Source: Candidatus Enterenecus merdae (GTDB lineage Bacteria; Bacillota; Clostridia; Oscillospirales; Oscillospiraceae). Taken from it: a DNA stretch of 42,646 nt. The translations under genes and the position numbers were made by a program. The stretch lies in assembly GCA_018716385.1 (NCBI GenBank), contig DVJZ01000027.1, forward strand, positions 1-42,646, read 5' to 3'. The notes beneath the pieces are model-generated. The model was given only the letters and a program-made list of their open reading frames with translations. It was not told the DNA's origin and ran no database searches. Below, one piece after another: positions 12,407-20,315 of the stretch (positions within the stretch are counted from its first letter, which is position 1; each line of letters begins with the position of its first letter).

Positions 12407-14135
12407 AAAACACACCGAGGTAAAGACGCCTTGGCTGACCGCCAGGGGGGAGACGCCGGCCCACCTGGAGTATTTTGGGGGCACCATGTACCAGGCGGTG
12501 GAGGCGTGCGCCCAGCGGTATCCCGACCAAACGGCCTACCTGTTTATGGGCAAAAAGACCAGCTATCGGGTCATGATGCAGCAGATCGACCTGTGTGCCC
12601 GGGCGCTGAAGGCCATCGGGGTGCGCCCCGGCGACCGGGTGACGGTGGCGCTGCCCAACTGCCCCCAGGCGGTGAGCGTGTTCTACGCCATCAACCTGGT
12701 GGGGGCGGTGGCCAACATGATCCACCCGCTGTCCAGCCAGCGGGAGATCGAGTTCTTTCTGAAGGAGTCGGGCTCGATCTTTGCCATTACCCTGGACCAG
12801 TTCTACCACAAGTTTGAGGCCATCCGCCAGAACGTGAACCTGGACAACATCGTGCTGGCTTCCATCCAGGATGCGCTGTCCACCCCCATCAAGGCCGGCT
12901 ATATGCTCACCGAGGGGCGCAAGCTGCAAAAGATCCCCAAGGACGCGCCCGTCCTCCGGTGGAACGAGTTCCTGCGCCGGGGGCGGGCCTACCATTGGCA
13001 CTACCGGGCCCAGCGGGGGGCGGACGACGTGGCCGTCATCCTGTACTCGGGGGGGACCACGGGAACCACCAAGGGGATCCTGCTCACCAGCCTGAACTTC
13101 AACGCCCTGGGGGCCCAGGTGATCGCCACCAACCCCATGTTCCGCCCGGGGGACAAGATGCTGGCGGTGATGCCGGTGTTCCACGGCTTCGGCCTGGGCA
13201 TCTGTATCCACACCATGCTGGTCAACGGAGGCTGCTGCATCCTGGTGCCCCGGTTCACCGCGGCCAGCTATGCCAAGCTGCTGCTCAAGCACCGGTGCAA
13301 CTTCATCGCCGGCGTGCCCACCCTGTACGAGGCGCTGCTGCGCCTGCCGGCGATGAAGCGGGCCGACCTGAGCTGCCTGAAGGGAGTGTTCTCCGGAGGG
13401 GACTCCCTGTCTGTGGAGCTGAAGAAGCGGCTGGACAAGTTCCTGTTCGACCACAACGCCGCCACCCAGGTGCGGGAGGGTTACGGCCTGACCGAATGCG
13501 TCACCGCCTCCTGCCTGACCCCCTATCACCAGGCCCGGGAGGGCTCCATCGGCATCCCATTCCCCGACACCTACTATAAGATTGTAGAGCCGGGCACCCA
13601 GCGGGAGGTGCCCTATGGGAAGGACGGGGAAATCTGCCTGTCCGGGCCCACGGTGATGAAGGGCTACCTCAACCACCCCGAGGAGACAGCCCAGACCCTC
13701 CAGACCCATCCCGACGGGCTGACCTGGGTGCACACGGGGGATCTGGGATGGATGGACGAGGACGGCTTTATCTACTTCCGGCAGCGGATCAAGCGCATGA
13801 TCGTCACCAGCGGCTATAACGTCTACCCCTCCCAGCTGGAGAACATCTTTGACGCCCACGAGCTGGTGCAGATGAGCTGCGTGATCGGGGTGCCCGACGC
13901 GCTGAAGGTGCAGAAGGTCAAGGCCTTTATGATGCTCAAGCCGGGTGTGCCCGCCGACGAGCAGACCAAGCAGACCCTGATGGCCTATGCCCGGGAGAAC
14001 ATCGCCAAGTACGCCCTGCCCTATGACATCGAGTTTCGGGCCGAGCTGCCCAAGACGCTGGTAGGCAAGGTGGCCTACCGCCAGCTGGAGGAGGAAGAGC
14101 TGGCCAAGCTGAAGCCGGCGGGGGCTGCGCAGTGA
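12396..14135 (+). CDS. Class I adenylate-forming enzyme (acyl-CoA synthetase family)
   Basis: 579-residue ligase that should activate a carboxylic acid with ATP to an acyl-adenylate and pass it to CoA or another thiol. Motifs seen: P-loop YSGGTTGTTKG (217-227), GYGLTE with the conserved Glu367, HTGDLGWMDEDG, hinge RIKRMIVTSGYNVYPSQLE and catalytic Lys558 in KTLVGKVAYRQL. All catalytic elements are present and the length is normal. Start is TTG 12396, supported by AAGGAGG (12380-12386) at the ideal distance; this overlaps the preceding gene by 11 bases and implies coupled translation. There is no carrier-protein gene nearby and the substrate cannot be read from the sequence. A hairpin terminator follows. 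Confidence 0.93.
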   Translation: MPIKKHTEVKTPWLTARGETPAHLEYFGGTMYQAVEACAQRYPDQTAYLFMGKKTSYRVMMQQIDLCARALKAIGVRPGDRVTVALPNCPQAVSVFYAINLVGAVANMIHPLSSQREIEFFLKESGSIFAITLDQFYHKFEAIRQNVNLDNIVLASIQDALSTPIKAGYMLTEGRKLQKIPKDAPVLRWNEFLRRGRAYHWHYRAQRGADDVAVILYSGGTTGTTKGILLTSLNFNALGAQVIATNPMFRPGDKMLAVMPVFHGFGLGICIHTMLVNGGCCILVPRFTAASYAKLLLKHRCNFIAGVPTLYEALLRLPAMKRADLSCLKGVFSGGDSLSVELKKRLDKFLFDHNAATQVREGYGLTECVTASCLTPYHQAREGSIGIPFPDTYYKIVEPGTQREVPYGKDGEICLSGPTVMKGYLNHPEETAQTLQTHPDGLTWVHTGDLGWMDEDGFIYFRQRIKRMIVTSGYNVYPSQLENIFDAHELVQMSCVIGVPDALKVQKVKAFMMLKPGVPADEQTKQTLMAYARENIAKYALPYDIEFRAELPKTLVGKVAYRQLEEEELAKLKPAGAAQ

Positions 14136-14212
14136 GCACCCTACCGCTTCGAGAACAGACCATTGATGAAAGGCACGCCACGGCCTGACACGGTGGCTGT
14201 CATGAGTCGAAA

Positions 14213-14240
14213 GGGCCCCGCGGCATCAGCCGCGGGGCCC
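14213..14240. terminator. Hairpin terminator between ligase gene and pseudouridine synthase gene
   Basis: A perfect 12-bp stem, GGGCCCCGCGGC (14213-14224) with GCCGCGGGGCCC (14229-14240), loop ATCA. The plus-strand side lacks a T-tract. On the minus strand TTTC follows, so it better suits the minus-strand gene but lies between two convergent genes. Confidence 0.7.
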
Positions 14241-14248
14241 ATTGCTGC

Positions 14249-15148
14249 CTATCGAAACACCCGGTTGAAGTCCCGGGGCAGCTTGGCGGTGAAGCGCATC
14301 TCCTCACCGGTGACCGGGTGGCGGAAGGCCAGCTCGTGGGCGTGCAGACAAAGCCGGCCGATGGGGTTGGTGGCCGCGCCGTACTGCTTGTCCCCGGCGA
14401 TGGGGCAGCCCAGATCCTTCATGTGTACCCGGATCTGGTTCTTCCGCCCGGTGTCGATGGAAAGCTCCAGAAGGCTGTACCCGTTGCCGGCGCGTTTTAC
14501 CTCATAGTTGGTGATGGCCTGCTTGGCCCCAGGCCCCGGCTGGCCGGAGAAGCTCAGGTGGGTGCGGGTCTCCACCAGGAAGGAGCGCACGGTGTCCCGG
14601 TCACGGGGGGGCCGGCCCTCCACCACCGCCTGATAGCCCCGGCGCAGGATGATCTCGTTCCAGCGGGACTGGAACAGGGCCTTGGTCTCCGGGTCCCGGG
14701 CGAACATCAGCACCCCGGAGGTGTCCCGATCCAGCCGGTGGAGCACGAAGACCCGGTTGTCGATGTGCTGGCTTTTCACATAGTCGGTCACCGCCCGATA
14801 GGCGGTGCGCCGCCGCTCGGTTTGAGTGGCCACGGTGAGTAGTTTGGCGGGTTTGTTAACCACGATGAGCCGCTCGTCCTCATAGAGCAGAGGGAAGGGG
14901 AGCGCGCCGCTGCGGGGGCCGGGGGCGGCCAGGATGGTGACTACCTGGCCGGGGGTGAGGGGGGTGTCAAACTGGGAGGTGGGCCGCCCGTCCACGGCCA
15001 CCAGGCGCCGGGCCAGCAGGGACTTGACGCTGTTCCGGCTCTTGCCGGGCAACGCCTCCAGCAGGAAGGGCAGCAGGGTGGCGGGCTGGGCCACGGGAAG
15101 GTCCCGGGCCGGCCGCCGGCCGGGGCGGGAAGCTCCGCTTTGGTCCAT
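14249..15148 (-). CDS. RluA-family 23S rRNA/tRNA pseudouridine synthase
   Basis: Isomerises uridine to pseudouridine in structured RNA; 299 residues. An S4-like RNA-binding domain occupies about residues 25-80 (SRNSVKSLLARRLVAVDGRP). The catalytic domain carries the family signature HRLDRDTSGVLMFAR, whose Asp in RLDRDTSG is the catalytic residue, followed by GRKNQIRVHMKDLGCPIAGD. The target site cannot be assigned between RluD-type and other RluA members. Start ATG 15148 is preceded by AAGGGGG at about 8 bases. The gene is single, with a plausible promoter at 15193-15221, convergent with the ligase gene and divergent from yqfC. Confidence 0.93.
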   Translation of the reverse strand: MDQSGASRPGRRPARDLPVAQPATLLPFLLEALPGKSRNSVKSLLARRLVAVDGRPTSQFDTPLTPGQVVTILAAPGPRSGALPFPLLYEDERLIVVNKPAKLLTVATQTERRRTAYRAVTDYVKSQHIDNRVFVLHRLDRDTSGVLMFARDPETKALFQSRWNEIILRRGYQAVVEGRPPRDRDTVRSFLVETRTHLSFSGQPGPGAKQAITNYEVKRAGNGYSLLELSIDTGRKNQIRVHMKDLGCPIAGDKQYGAATNPIGRLCLHAHELAFRHPVTGEEMRFTAKLPRDFNRVFR

Positions 15149-15192
15149 GATGGAAACCCCCTTTGGAGGAAAATTTGGGGTGCGTCCCGCTC

Positions 15193-15221
15193 AGTTTATC
15201 ACGGGGCGGAGGAAAAGTCCA
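15193..15221 (-). promoter_or_regulatory. Possible promoter of the pseudouridine synthase gene
   Basis: Minus strand: -35 TGGACT (15221-15216), 17-base spacer, -10 TAAACT (15198-15193). Each hexamer matches four of six consensus bases. Confidence 0.45.
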
Positions 15222-15281
15222 CGGGAAATTGCGTGGGACAGGCAAGTGTGGGCCGGTGGGCTCATAGGCTTTTCAGAGGTG

Positions 15282-15560
15282 ATGGTGGTGGCGGGGAAAG
15301 AAGGATGGCTGGCCCGGGCCTCCCGGATGCTGGACCTGCCGGGGGATGTGGTGGCAGGGCTGCCCCGGATCGAGCTAATTGGAAGCGGGGAGCTGCGTAT
15401 GGAACAGCATCGGGGGATCCTGGCCTACGGCCCGGAGGAGATCCACATCTCCGGGGGAAAGCTGGTGATCCGGGTCCGGGGCAGCGGCCTGGAGCTGCGG
15501 GCCATGGACCCCACCCAGCTGCTCATCACCGGGCAGATTACCTCGCTGGAGCTGGGCTGA
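15282..15560 (+). CDS. yqfC: Sporulation protein YqfC
   Basis: Small protein of the YabP/YqfC family, 92 residues, made in spore-forming Firmicutes; in Bacillus subtilis yqfC belongs to the mother-cell SigE regulon. The family pattern is visible: a hydrophobic-polar start with MLDLPGDVVAGLPRIEL, then GILAYGPEEIHISGGKLVIR and a C-terminal ITGQITSLELG. Start ATG 15282 has AGAGGTG directly before it. The frame is open further upstream but that part has no family similarity. yqfD follows after 75 bases, the same pairing as in other sporulating Firmicutes. No convincing SigE promoter was found by eye. Confidence 0.88.
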   Translation: MVVAGKEGWLARASRMLDLPGDVVAGLPRIELIGSGELRMEQHRGILAYGPEEIHISGGKLVIRVRGSGLELRAMDPTQLLITGQITSLELG

Positions 15561-15635
15561 CCGCCCGGCTGCGGCGGCCCTGGACGGGCGGGGATCACAC
15601 AGCCGGCGCCCGGGACGGGGCGGAAGGGAGCGGGC

Positions 15636-16886
15636 ATGAAGAAACTCATCAATCTGCTGCGGGGCTATGCCCAGGTGCGGGTGAGCGGCGCCTTTCCCGA
15701 GCGGCTTTTGAACTTGTGCGGCCAGCACCGGCTGCCCTTCTGGCGGCTGAGCTGGCTGGACGAGACCAGCTTCACCTTCCGGGTTCCCCTGGGGGCGCTG
15801 GGCCGGCTGGAGGAGCTGGCGGAGCGTTCCATGTGCCAGACCCAGGTGCTGGCCCGGCAGGGGGGCGGCGCCGCGGCGCGCAGCCTGCGCCGGCGGTGGG
15901 GATTTTTGCTGGGACTGGCCATCTGCCTGGCGGCGGTGAGCGTGCTGTCCCGCTTTCTGCTGGTGGTGGAGGTCACCGGGAACGAGACGGTGCCCACGGC
16001 CATCATCCTGGCTGAGCTGGAGCGGCTGGGGGTACGCCCGGGAGCCTACGGCCCCGGGATCGACAGCAGGGCAGTGGCCAACCAGGCGCTGATCCAGCTG
16101 CCCCAGCTGTCCTTCCTGTCCATCAACATCCGGGGGAGCCGGGCGCAGGTGCAGGTGCAGGAGGCGGTGCGCCCCCCGGAGCTGCTGGACGAGACCACCC
16201 CCGCCGACGTGGTGGCCGACGCCGACGGCATCATCCTGGACATCCAGGCCAGCGCCGGCCGGGCCATGTTCTCGGAGGGGGACATCGTGACCCAGGGGGA
16301 GGTGCTCATCTCCGGGGAGCTGGACCTGCGCGAGCCGGAGGGTAGCCAGGTGGACATGGGCAAGCTGCTGGTGCGGGCGGCGGGCACTGTCACCGCTCGG
16401 ACCTGGCGCACCCTGGAGGAGACCATCCCGCTGACCACCATGGAAAAGACCTATACCGGCCGGGAGACGACCCTGTATTCCCTCCAGCTTTTGTGGGGGC
16501 AGGTGGATTTTTTTCAAAACAGTAGCATTTCCGGCCGGATGTATGATAAAATAACCCAGACGGGCCGCCTCGCCCTGTTTGGACGGGACCTCCCCCTGGG
16601 GCTGAGCACCACCACCCTGCGGGAGTACACGCTGACGGAGGGAACGCTGGATCAGGAGCAGGCGCAGCAGCGCTTGCAAGCGCTGCTGATGGCCCGGCTG
16701 GAGGAGATCCTGGAGGATCGGGATGGAAAGGTGCTGCGCACGGACTTTGTCGCCCGCATCCAGGATGGGAAGCTCACCGTCACCCTGCTGGCCGAGTGCG
16801 AGGAGGAGATCGGCACCAGCGTGGAGCGCCAGGGGGAGACCGGCCGGGTGTACGGCGAGGGGTCCCAACCGGAAGCGGGGGCGTGA
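15636..16886 (+). CDS. yqfD: Sporulation protein YqfD
   Basis: 416-residue membrane-anchored sporulation protein. A cytoplasmic N-terminal part (about 1-88) precedes one clear transmembrane helix at about 89-108 (WGFLLGLAICLAAVSVLSRF), then a large outer domain. That domain opens with a POTRA-like stretch (VVEVTGNETVPTAIILAELERLGVRPG), followed by the VNQ-type segment AVANQALIQLPQLSFLSINI that is characteristic of YqfD. It is next to yqfC and upstream of phoH as in Bacillus. Start ATG 15636 has GGGAG about 6 bases upstream. The role in spore formation is known only from family context; the biochemical function is not defined. Confidence 0.9.
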   Translation: MKKLINLLRGYAQVRVSGAFPERLLNLCGQHRLPFWRLSWLDETSFTFRVPLGALGRLEELAERSMCQTQVLARQGGGAAARSLRRRWGFLLGLAICLAAVSVLSRFLLVVEVTGNETVPTAIILAELERLGVRPGAYGPGIDSRAVANQALIQLPQLSFLSINIRGSRAQVQVQEAVRPPELLDETTPADVVADADGIILDIQASAGRAMFSEGDIVTQGEVLISGELDLREPEGSQVDMGKLLVRAAGTVTARTWRTLEETIPLTTMEKTYTGRETTLYSLQLLWGQVDFFQNSSISGRMYDKITQTGRLALFGRDLPLGLSTTTLREYTLTEGTLDQEQAQQRLQALLMARLEEILEDRDGKVLRTDFVARIQDGKLTVTLLAECEEEIGTSVERQGETGRVYGEGSQPEAGA

Positions 16887-16925
16887 GAGGCCGGCCCGGG
16901 CCGCTTACAAAGGAGAAGGTTGCGC

Positions 16926-17903
16926 ATGACAGAACAGTCCATCAGCATCGAACGCATGGAGCAGGCCGTCAATCTATTCGGCCTGTTTGACGAGAATATC
17001 CGTCTGATCGAGCAGGAGCTGGACGTGACGGTGACCAACCGGGAGTCCAACCTGAAGATCGCGGGGGAGGGGGAGAACGTGATGCTGGCGGTGAAGGCCA
17101 TCCAGGGCCTGCTCTCCCTGTCGGCCAAGGGAGAGACCATCGGCCAGCAGAACGTGCGCTATATCATTGAGCTGGTGCGCACGGGCAACGAGGGCAAGAT
17201 CGCCCAGCTGGCGGGAGATGTGGTGTGCGTCACCGCCAAAGGCAAGCCCATCAAGGCCAAGACCATCGGCCAGCGCCGGTATGTGGATGCCATCAAGGCC
17301 AGCACCGTCACCCTGGGGGTGGGCCCTGCGGGCACCGGCAAGACCTATCTGGCGGTGGCCGCGGCGGTGGCTGCCTTCCGGGAGAAACAGATCAACCGCA
17401 TCATCCTCACCCGCCCCGCCGTGGAGGCGGGGGAGCGGCTGGGCTTTCTGCCCGGGGACTTGCAGTCCAAAGTGGACCCCTATCTGCGGCCGCTGTACGA
17501 TGCGCTGTTTGACCTGCTGGGGGCGGAGACCTACCAGAAGTACCTGGAGCGGGGCAACATTGAGGTGGCTCCCCTTGCCTATATGCGGGGCCGCACCCTG
17601 GACGACAGCTTCATCATCCTGGACGAGGCCCAGAACACCAGCCGGGAACAGATGAAGATGTTCCTGACCCGGCTGGGGTTTGGCTCCAAGATCGTCATCA
17701 CCGGCGACATCACCCAGATCGACCTGCCGGCGGACAAGGTGTCCGGCCTGCGGGAGGCCATGCGGGTGCTCAAGGGGGTGCAGGACATCTCCATCTGCCA
17801 GCTCACCGGGGCGGACGTGGTGCGCCACGTCATCGTGCAGCGTATCATCCAGGCCTATGAGGAGGACGAGAAGCGCCGCGCGGCCAAGCGGGACAAGCGG
17901 TGA
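16926..17903 (+). CDS. phoH: PhoH family ATPase
   Basis: 325-residue P-loop ATPase of the PhoH family, linked to RNA metabolism and found next to ybeY in many bacteria. An N-terminal KH-like region (about 1-90) is followed by the ATPase domain, with Walker A GPAGTGKT (133-140), RPAVEAGERLGFLPGDL and Walker B FIILDEAQN. The Arg- and Lys-rich tail ends RRAAKRDKR. I chose ATG 16926, about 6 bases after GAAGG; TTG 16920 in the same frame is closer to AGGAG and would add two residues. ybeY follows after 25 bases. The yqfF (HD phosphohydrolase) gene that usually lies between them in Bacillus is absent. Confidence 0.93.
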   Translation: MTEQSISIERMEQAVNLFGLFDENIRLIEQELDVTVTNRESNLKIAGEGENVMLAVKAIQGLLSLSAKGETIGQQNVRYIIELVRTGNEGKIAQLAGDVVCVTAKGKPIKAKTIGQRRYVDAIKASTVTLGVGPAGTGKTYLAVAAAVAAFREKQINRIILTRPAVEAGERLGFLPGDLQSKVDPYLRPLYDALFDLLGAETYQKYLERGNIEVAPLAYMRGRTLDDSFIILDEAQNTSREQMKMFLTRLGFGSKIVITGDITQIDLPADKVSGLREAMRVLKGVQDISICQLTGADVVRHVIVQRIIQAYEEDEKRRAAKRDKR

Positions 17904-17928
17904 GGACGACGGGTGAGGGGGACAGAGG

Positions 17929-18411
17929 ATGGAGCATCAGATTCTCATCGACAGCACGGTGGCCGGGGCGGAGGGCTATGTCCGGCTGCTGCGGCAGGTG
18001 ATCCCTCAGGCGCTGGCGGCGCAGGGGGTGGACTTTCCCTGCGAGGTGGACGTGCTGCTCACCGACGAGGGGGGCATCCAGGCCATCAACCGGGCGCAGC
18101 GGGGGATGGACCGGCCCACCGACGTGCTCAGCTTTCCCGCCTTTTCGCTGACCCCCGGTGCCCTCCCGGGGCCGGAGACGGCCGACCCGGCCACCGGGCT
18201 GGTCCCTCTGGGGGACATGGTGATCTGCCTGGACCGGGTGAAGGCCCAGGGGGAGGAATACGGCCATGGGCCGGAGCGGGAGGCGGCCTACCTGGCAGTC
18301 CACTCGGTGCTCCACCTGCTGGGGTACGACCATGTGGACGAGGGGCCGGACAAGGCCCGGATGCGGGAACGGGAGGAGGCCATTCTGGCCATCCTGGGAT
18401 TGTCCCGGTAA
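17929..18411 (+). CDS. ybeY: rRNA maturation RNase YbeY
   Basis: Zinc-dependent endoribonuclease needed for 16S rRNA 3'-end maturation and ribosome quality control; 160 residues, normal length. The metal site is HSVLHLLGYDH with His125, His129 and His135. The preceding family block NRAQRGMDRPTDVLSFP is intact. Between them, SLTPGALPGPETADPATG is a Gly/Pro-rich loop that is longer than in many homologues. Start ATG 17929 follows GAGGGGGACAGAGG. It sits downstream of phoH, a conserved pairing, and upstream of a lipoprotein gene and era. Confidence 0.95.
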   Translation: MEHQILIDSTVAGAEGYVRLLRQVIPQALAAQGVDFPCEVDVLLTDEGGIQAINRAQRGMDRPTDVLSFPAFSLTPGALPGPETADPATGLVPLGDMVICLDRVKAQGEEYGHGPEREAAYLAVHSVLHLLGYDHVDEGPDKARMREREEAILAILGLSR

Positions 18412-18436
18412 AGGCCGGGGGGAAAGGAGAAAGGGT

Positions 18437-19081
18437 ATGAAACGAAGCGTGAGTGGTCTGATGGCGGGCGTACTGTGTGTCCTGCTGCTGGCGGGGTGCT
18501 GGGGCGACCCGGCGCACAGCCCATCCCCGTCGGCCGATCTGGAGACAGCCCCGGCCACCGAGCAGACGGAGCAGACGGCCCCTGTCGTCCCGTCCCCTGG
18601 GCAGGCGAGCGATGGGGTGGCGCCGGGACAGAGCGATCCGGCCCCGACAGGGACGGCTGACATCCCGGTCCCGGGGGATCAGGGATCCCTTTTCTCCACC
18701 CTGGCGGGGGAGAGCGTGCTGGGGCTGGTGCTGATGGAACCCACCCAGGAGGAGCTGGAGCTGGCCGGCCAGGTGCAGGAGGTGTTCCCGCCCCAGCAGT
18801 ATGGGGAACGGATGCTCATCGTTCCCCGCCTACCAGGCAGCAGCGTGATTATTCAGCAGCTCAATTATGATTCAGAGGGCGGGCTGACTGGCGCGCAGGA
18901 GATCTGGCGGGCCCAGGGCCAGCCCGAGGCGGTGCTGCTTCAGCAGGACATCCCGGAGGGATACCCCACCCTGCGGGTGGTCATCCAGGCCGGAGCGTAT
19001 ACCGGCAGCTATGAGGTTGCCTACTACGGCCGGGGGGACGGCCGGCGGGACTTCTATGTCTGGATGGACCGGGAGGCCTGA
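18437..19081 (+). CDS. Uncharacterised lipoprotein in the ybeY-era interval
   Basis: 214 residues with a classic lipoprotein signal: MKRSVSGLMAGVLCVLLLAGC, cleavage before Cys21 at lipobox LLAGC. A low-complexity linker rich in Pro, Ser, Thr and Ala runs to about residue 80. The folded remainder contains LFSTLAGESVLGLVLMEPTQ and ends with YEVAYYGRGDGRRDFYVW. It should be anchored on the outside of the cytoplasmic membrane. I do not recognise the C-terminal domain. The start ATG 18437 has AAAGGAG about 7 bases upstream. It occupies the place where dgkA and cdd lie in Bacillus, between ybeY and era, and is probably cotranscribed with them. Confidence 0.85.
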   Translation: MKRSVSGLMAGVLCVLLLAGCWGDPAHSPSPSADLETAPATEQTEQTAPVVPSPGQASDGVAPGQSDPAPTGTADIPVPGDQGSLFSTLAGESVLGLVLMEPTQEELELAGQVQEVFPPQQYGERMLIVPRLPGSSVIIQQLNYDSEGGLTGAQEIWRAQGQPEAVLLQQDIPEGYPTLRVVIQAGAYTGSYEVAYYGRGDGRRDFYVWMDREA

Positions 19082-19118
19082 GGGCCCGGCGGGACACGGG
19101 AAAGGGGAGGAACACGCC

Positions 19119-20015
19119 ATGTCGGAGATCAAGCGATGCGGGATCATCAGCCTGGTGGGCCGGCCCAATGTGGGCAAGTCCACCCTGGTCAACACCCTGG
19201 TGGGGGAGAAGGTGGCCATCGTCTCCCCAAAGCCGCAGACCACCCGCAACCGGATCTGCGCCATCCTCAACCGGGGGGAGAGCCAGTTTGTGTTTCTGGA
19301 CACCCCGGGGCTGCACCGGGCCCGCACCCGCCTGGGGGACTATATGGTGAAGGTGGCCCGGCAGTCGGTGGCCAACGTGGACGGGGTGCTGCTGCTGGTG
19401 GAGCCGGTGGACGCCATCGGCCCCGCGGAGGAGGAACTCATCGGGCGCATCCGGGCCCTGGGCGCGCCGGCGGCGCTGGTCATCAACAAGATCGACACGG
19501 TGGACAAACCGGCGCTGCTGGCGGTCATGGCCCGGTATGGCCAGGCCCACGACTGGGCGGCGGTGGTGCCCATCTGTGCCCGCACCGGGGAGGGGGTGGA
19601 GACGCTGCTGGCGGAGATCGCTCCCTGGCTGCCCCAGGGGCCCCAGCTGTTCCCCGACGGGATGACCACCGACCAGCCCGAGCGGCAGGTCATGGCTGAG
19701 ATCGTCCGGGAGAAGTTGCTGGGCAACCTGGATCAGGAGATCCCCCACGGCACCGCCGTGGAGGTGACCAAGTTTTCCCAGCGGGACAACGATATCATTG
19801 ACTGCCATGTGACCATTTACTGCGAAAAGGCCTCCCACAAGGGCATCCTCATCGGCAAAAAGGGGGCCATGCTCAAAAAAATCTCCACCCAGGCCCGGGA
19901 GGACATGGAGGCCTTCATGGGGGCCAAGGTCTACCTGGAGACTTGGGTGAAGGTGAAGGAGCATTGGCGGGATCAGCCGGGAGCCATTCAAAATTTCGGC
20001 TACACAGACGACTGA
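19119..20015 (+). CDS. era: GTPase Era
   Basis: Essential GTPase that binds 16S rRNA and helps 30S subunit assembly; 298 residues, normal size. GTPase motifs: G1 GRPNVGKST (14-22), switch region SPKPQTTRN, G3 DTPG, G4 NKID, then a C-terminal KH domain with GILIGKKGAMLKKI for RNA binding. Start ATG 19119 is 8 bases after AAGGGGAGG; the in-frame ATG at 19011 lies inside the lipoprotein gene and is not used. The neighbours ybeY and recO match the conserved Firmicute order, and all three belong to rRNA or DNA maintenance. Confidence 0.97.
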   Translation: MSEIKRCGIISLVGRPNVGKSTLVNTLVGEKVAIVSPKPQTTRNRICAILNRGESQFVFLDTPGLHRARTRLGDYMVKVARQSVANVDGVLLLVEPVDAIGPAEEELIGRIRALGAPAALVINKIDTVDKPALLAVMARYGQAHDWAAVVPICARTGEGVETLLAEIAPWLPQGPQLFPDGMTTDQPERQVMAEIVREKLLGNLDQEIPHGTAVEVTKFSQRDNDIIDCHVTIYCEKASHKGILIGKKGAMLKKISTQAREDMEAFMGAKVYLETWVKVKEHWRDQPGAIQNFGYTDD

Positions 20016-20102
20016 CGGGCCGCCGCCCCACAGAATTTGCCTCTCATAACCGGCAGCCGGCCGGGCCAAGCTAACCGCACAGGACAGCGAGGAGGTGCGG
20101 CG

Positions 20103-20243
20103 ATGGAGGGCGGATGGGAATTATTTTGGGCCACCGGCCTGCCCCAGGCTTGGCTGCTCAGCCGGCAAGGGGACTGCCCGGCTCCAGCGCCGGGCAATGC
20201 CAAGACAGGGGACGAGGGGCGCCAGGACGGACAGCGGACATGA
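20103..20243 (+). CDS. yqzL: YqzL family small protein
   Basis: A 46-residue protein starting at ATG 20103, five bases after a very strong GAGGAGGTG. Its N-terminus, GGWELFWATGLPQAWLLSRQ, matches the pattern of the YqzL family (Trp, x, x, Phe, x, x, Thr-Gly, then a hydrophobic block ending in a Leu-Leu-x-Lys/Arg). YqzL genes also lie between era and recO in Bacillus. The rest of the protein is polar and unconserved. Function unknown. It is short and easily missed, so the position and ribosome site carry much of the weight. Confidence 0.72.
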   Translation: MEGGWELFWATGLPQAWLLSRQGDCPAPAPGNAKTGDEGRQDGQRT

Positions 20244-20315
20244 GGGGCGGGATGGCCGGTGGCCGCCCGCCCTGCCGGCAGGCCATCATGGATCTCAAGA
20301 TAGGAAGCGCTACAT

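Noticed and set aside
14934-15281. Upstream extension of the yqfC frame
   Set aside because: It overlaps the divergent pseudouridine synthase gene and shows no YqfC similarity.
15240-15281. Possible SigE promoter for yqfC (CATAGGCT at 15263-15270)
   Set aside because: No matching -35 element at the right distance, so I cannot support it despite the known SigE control of the family in Bacillus.
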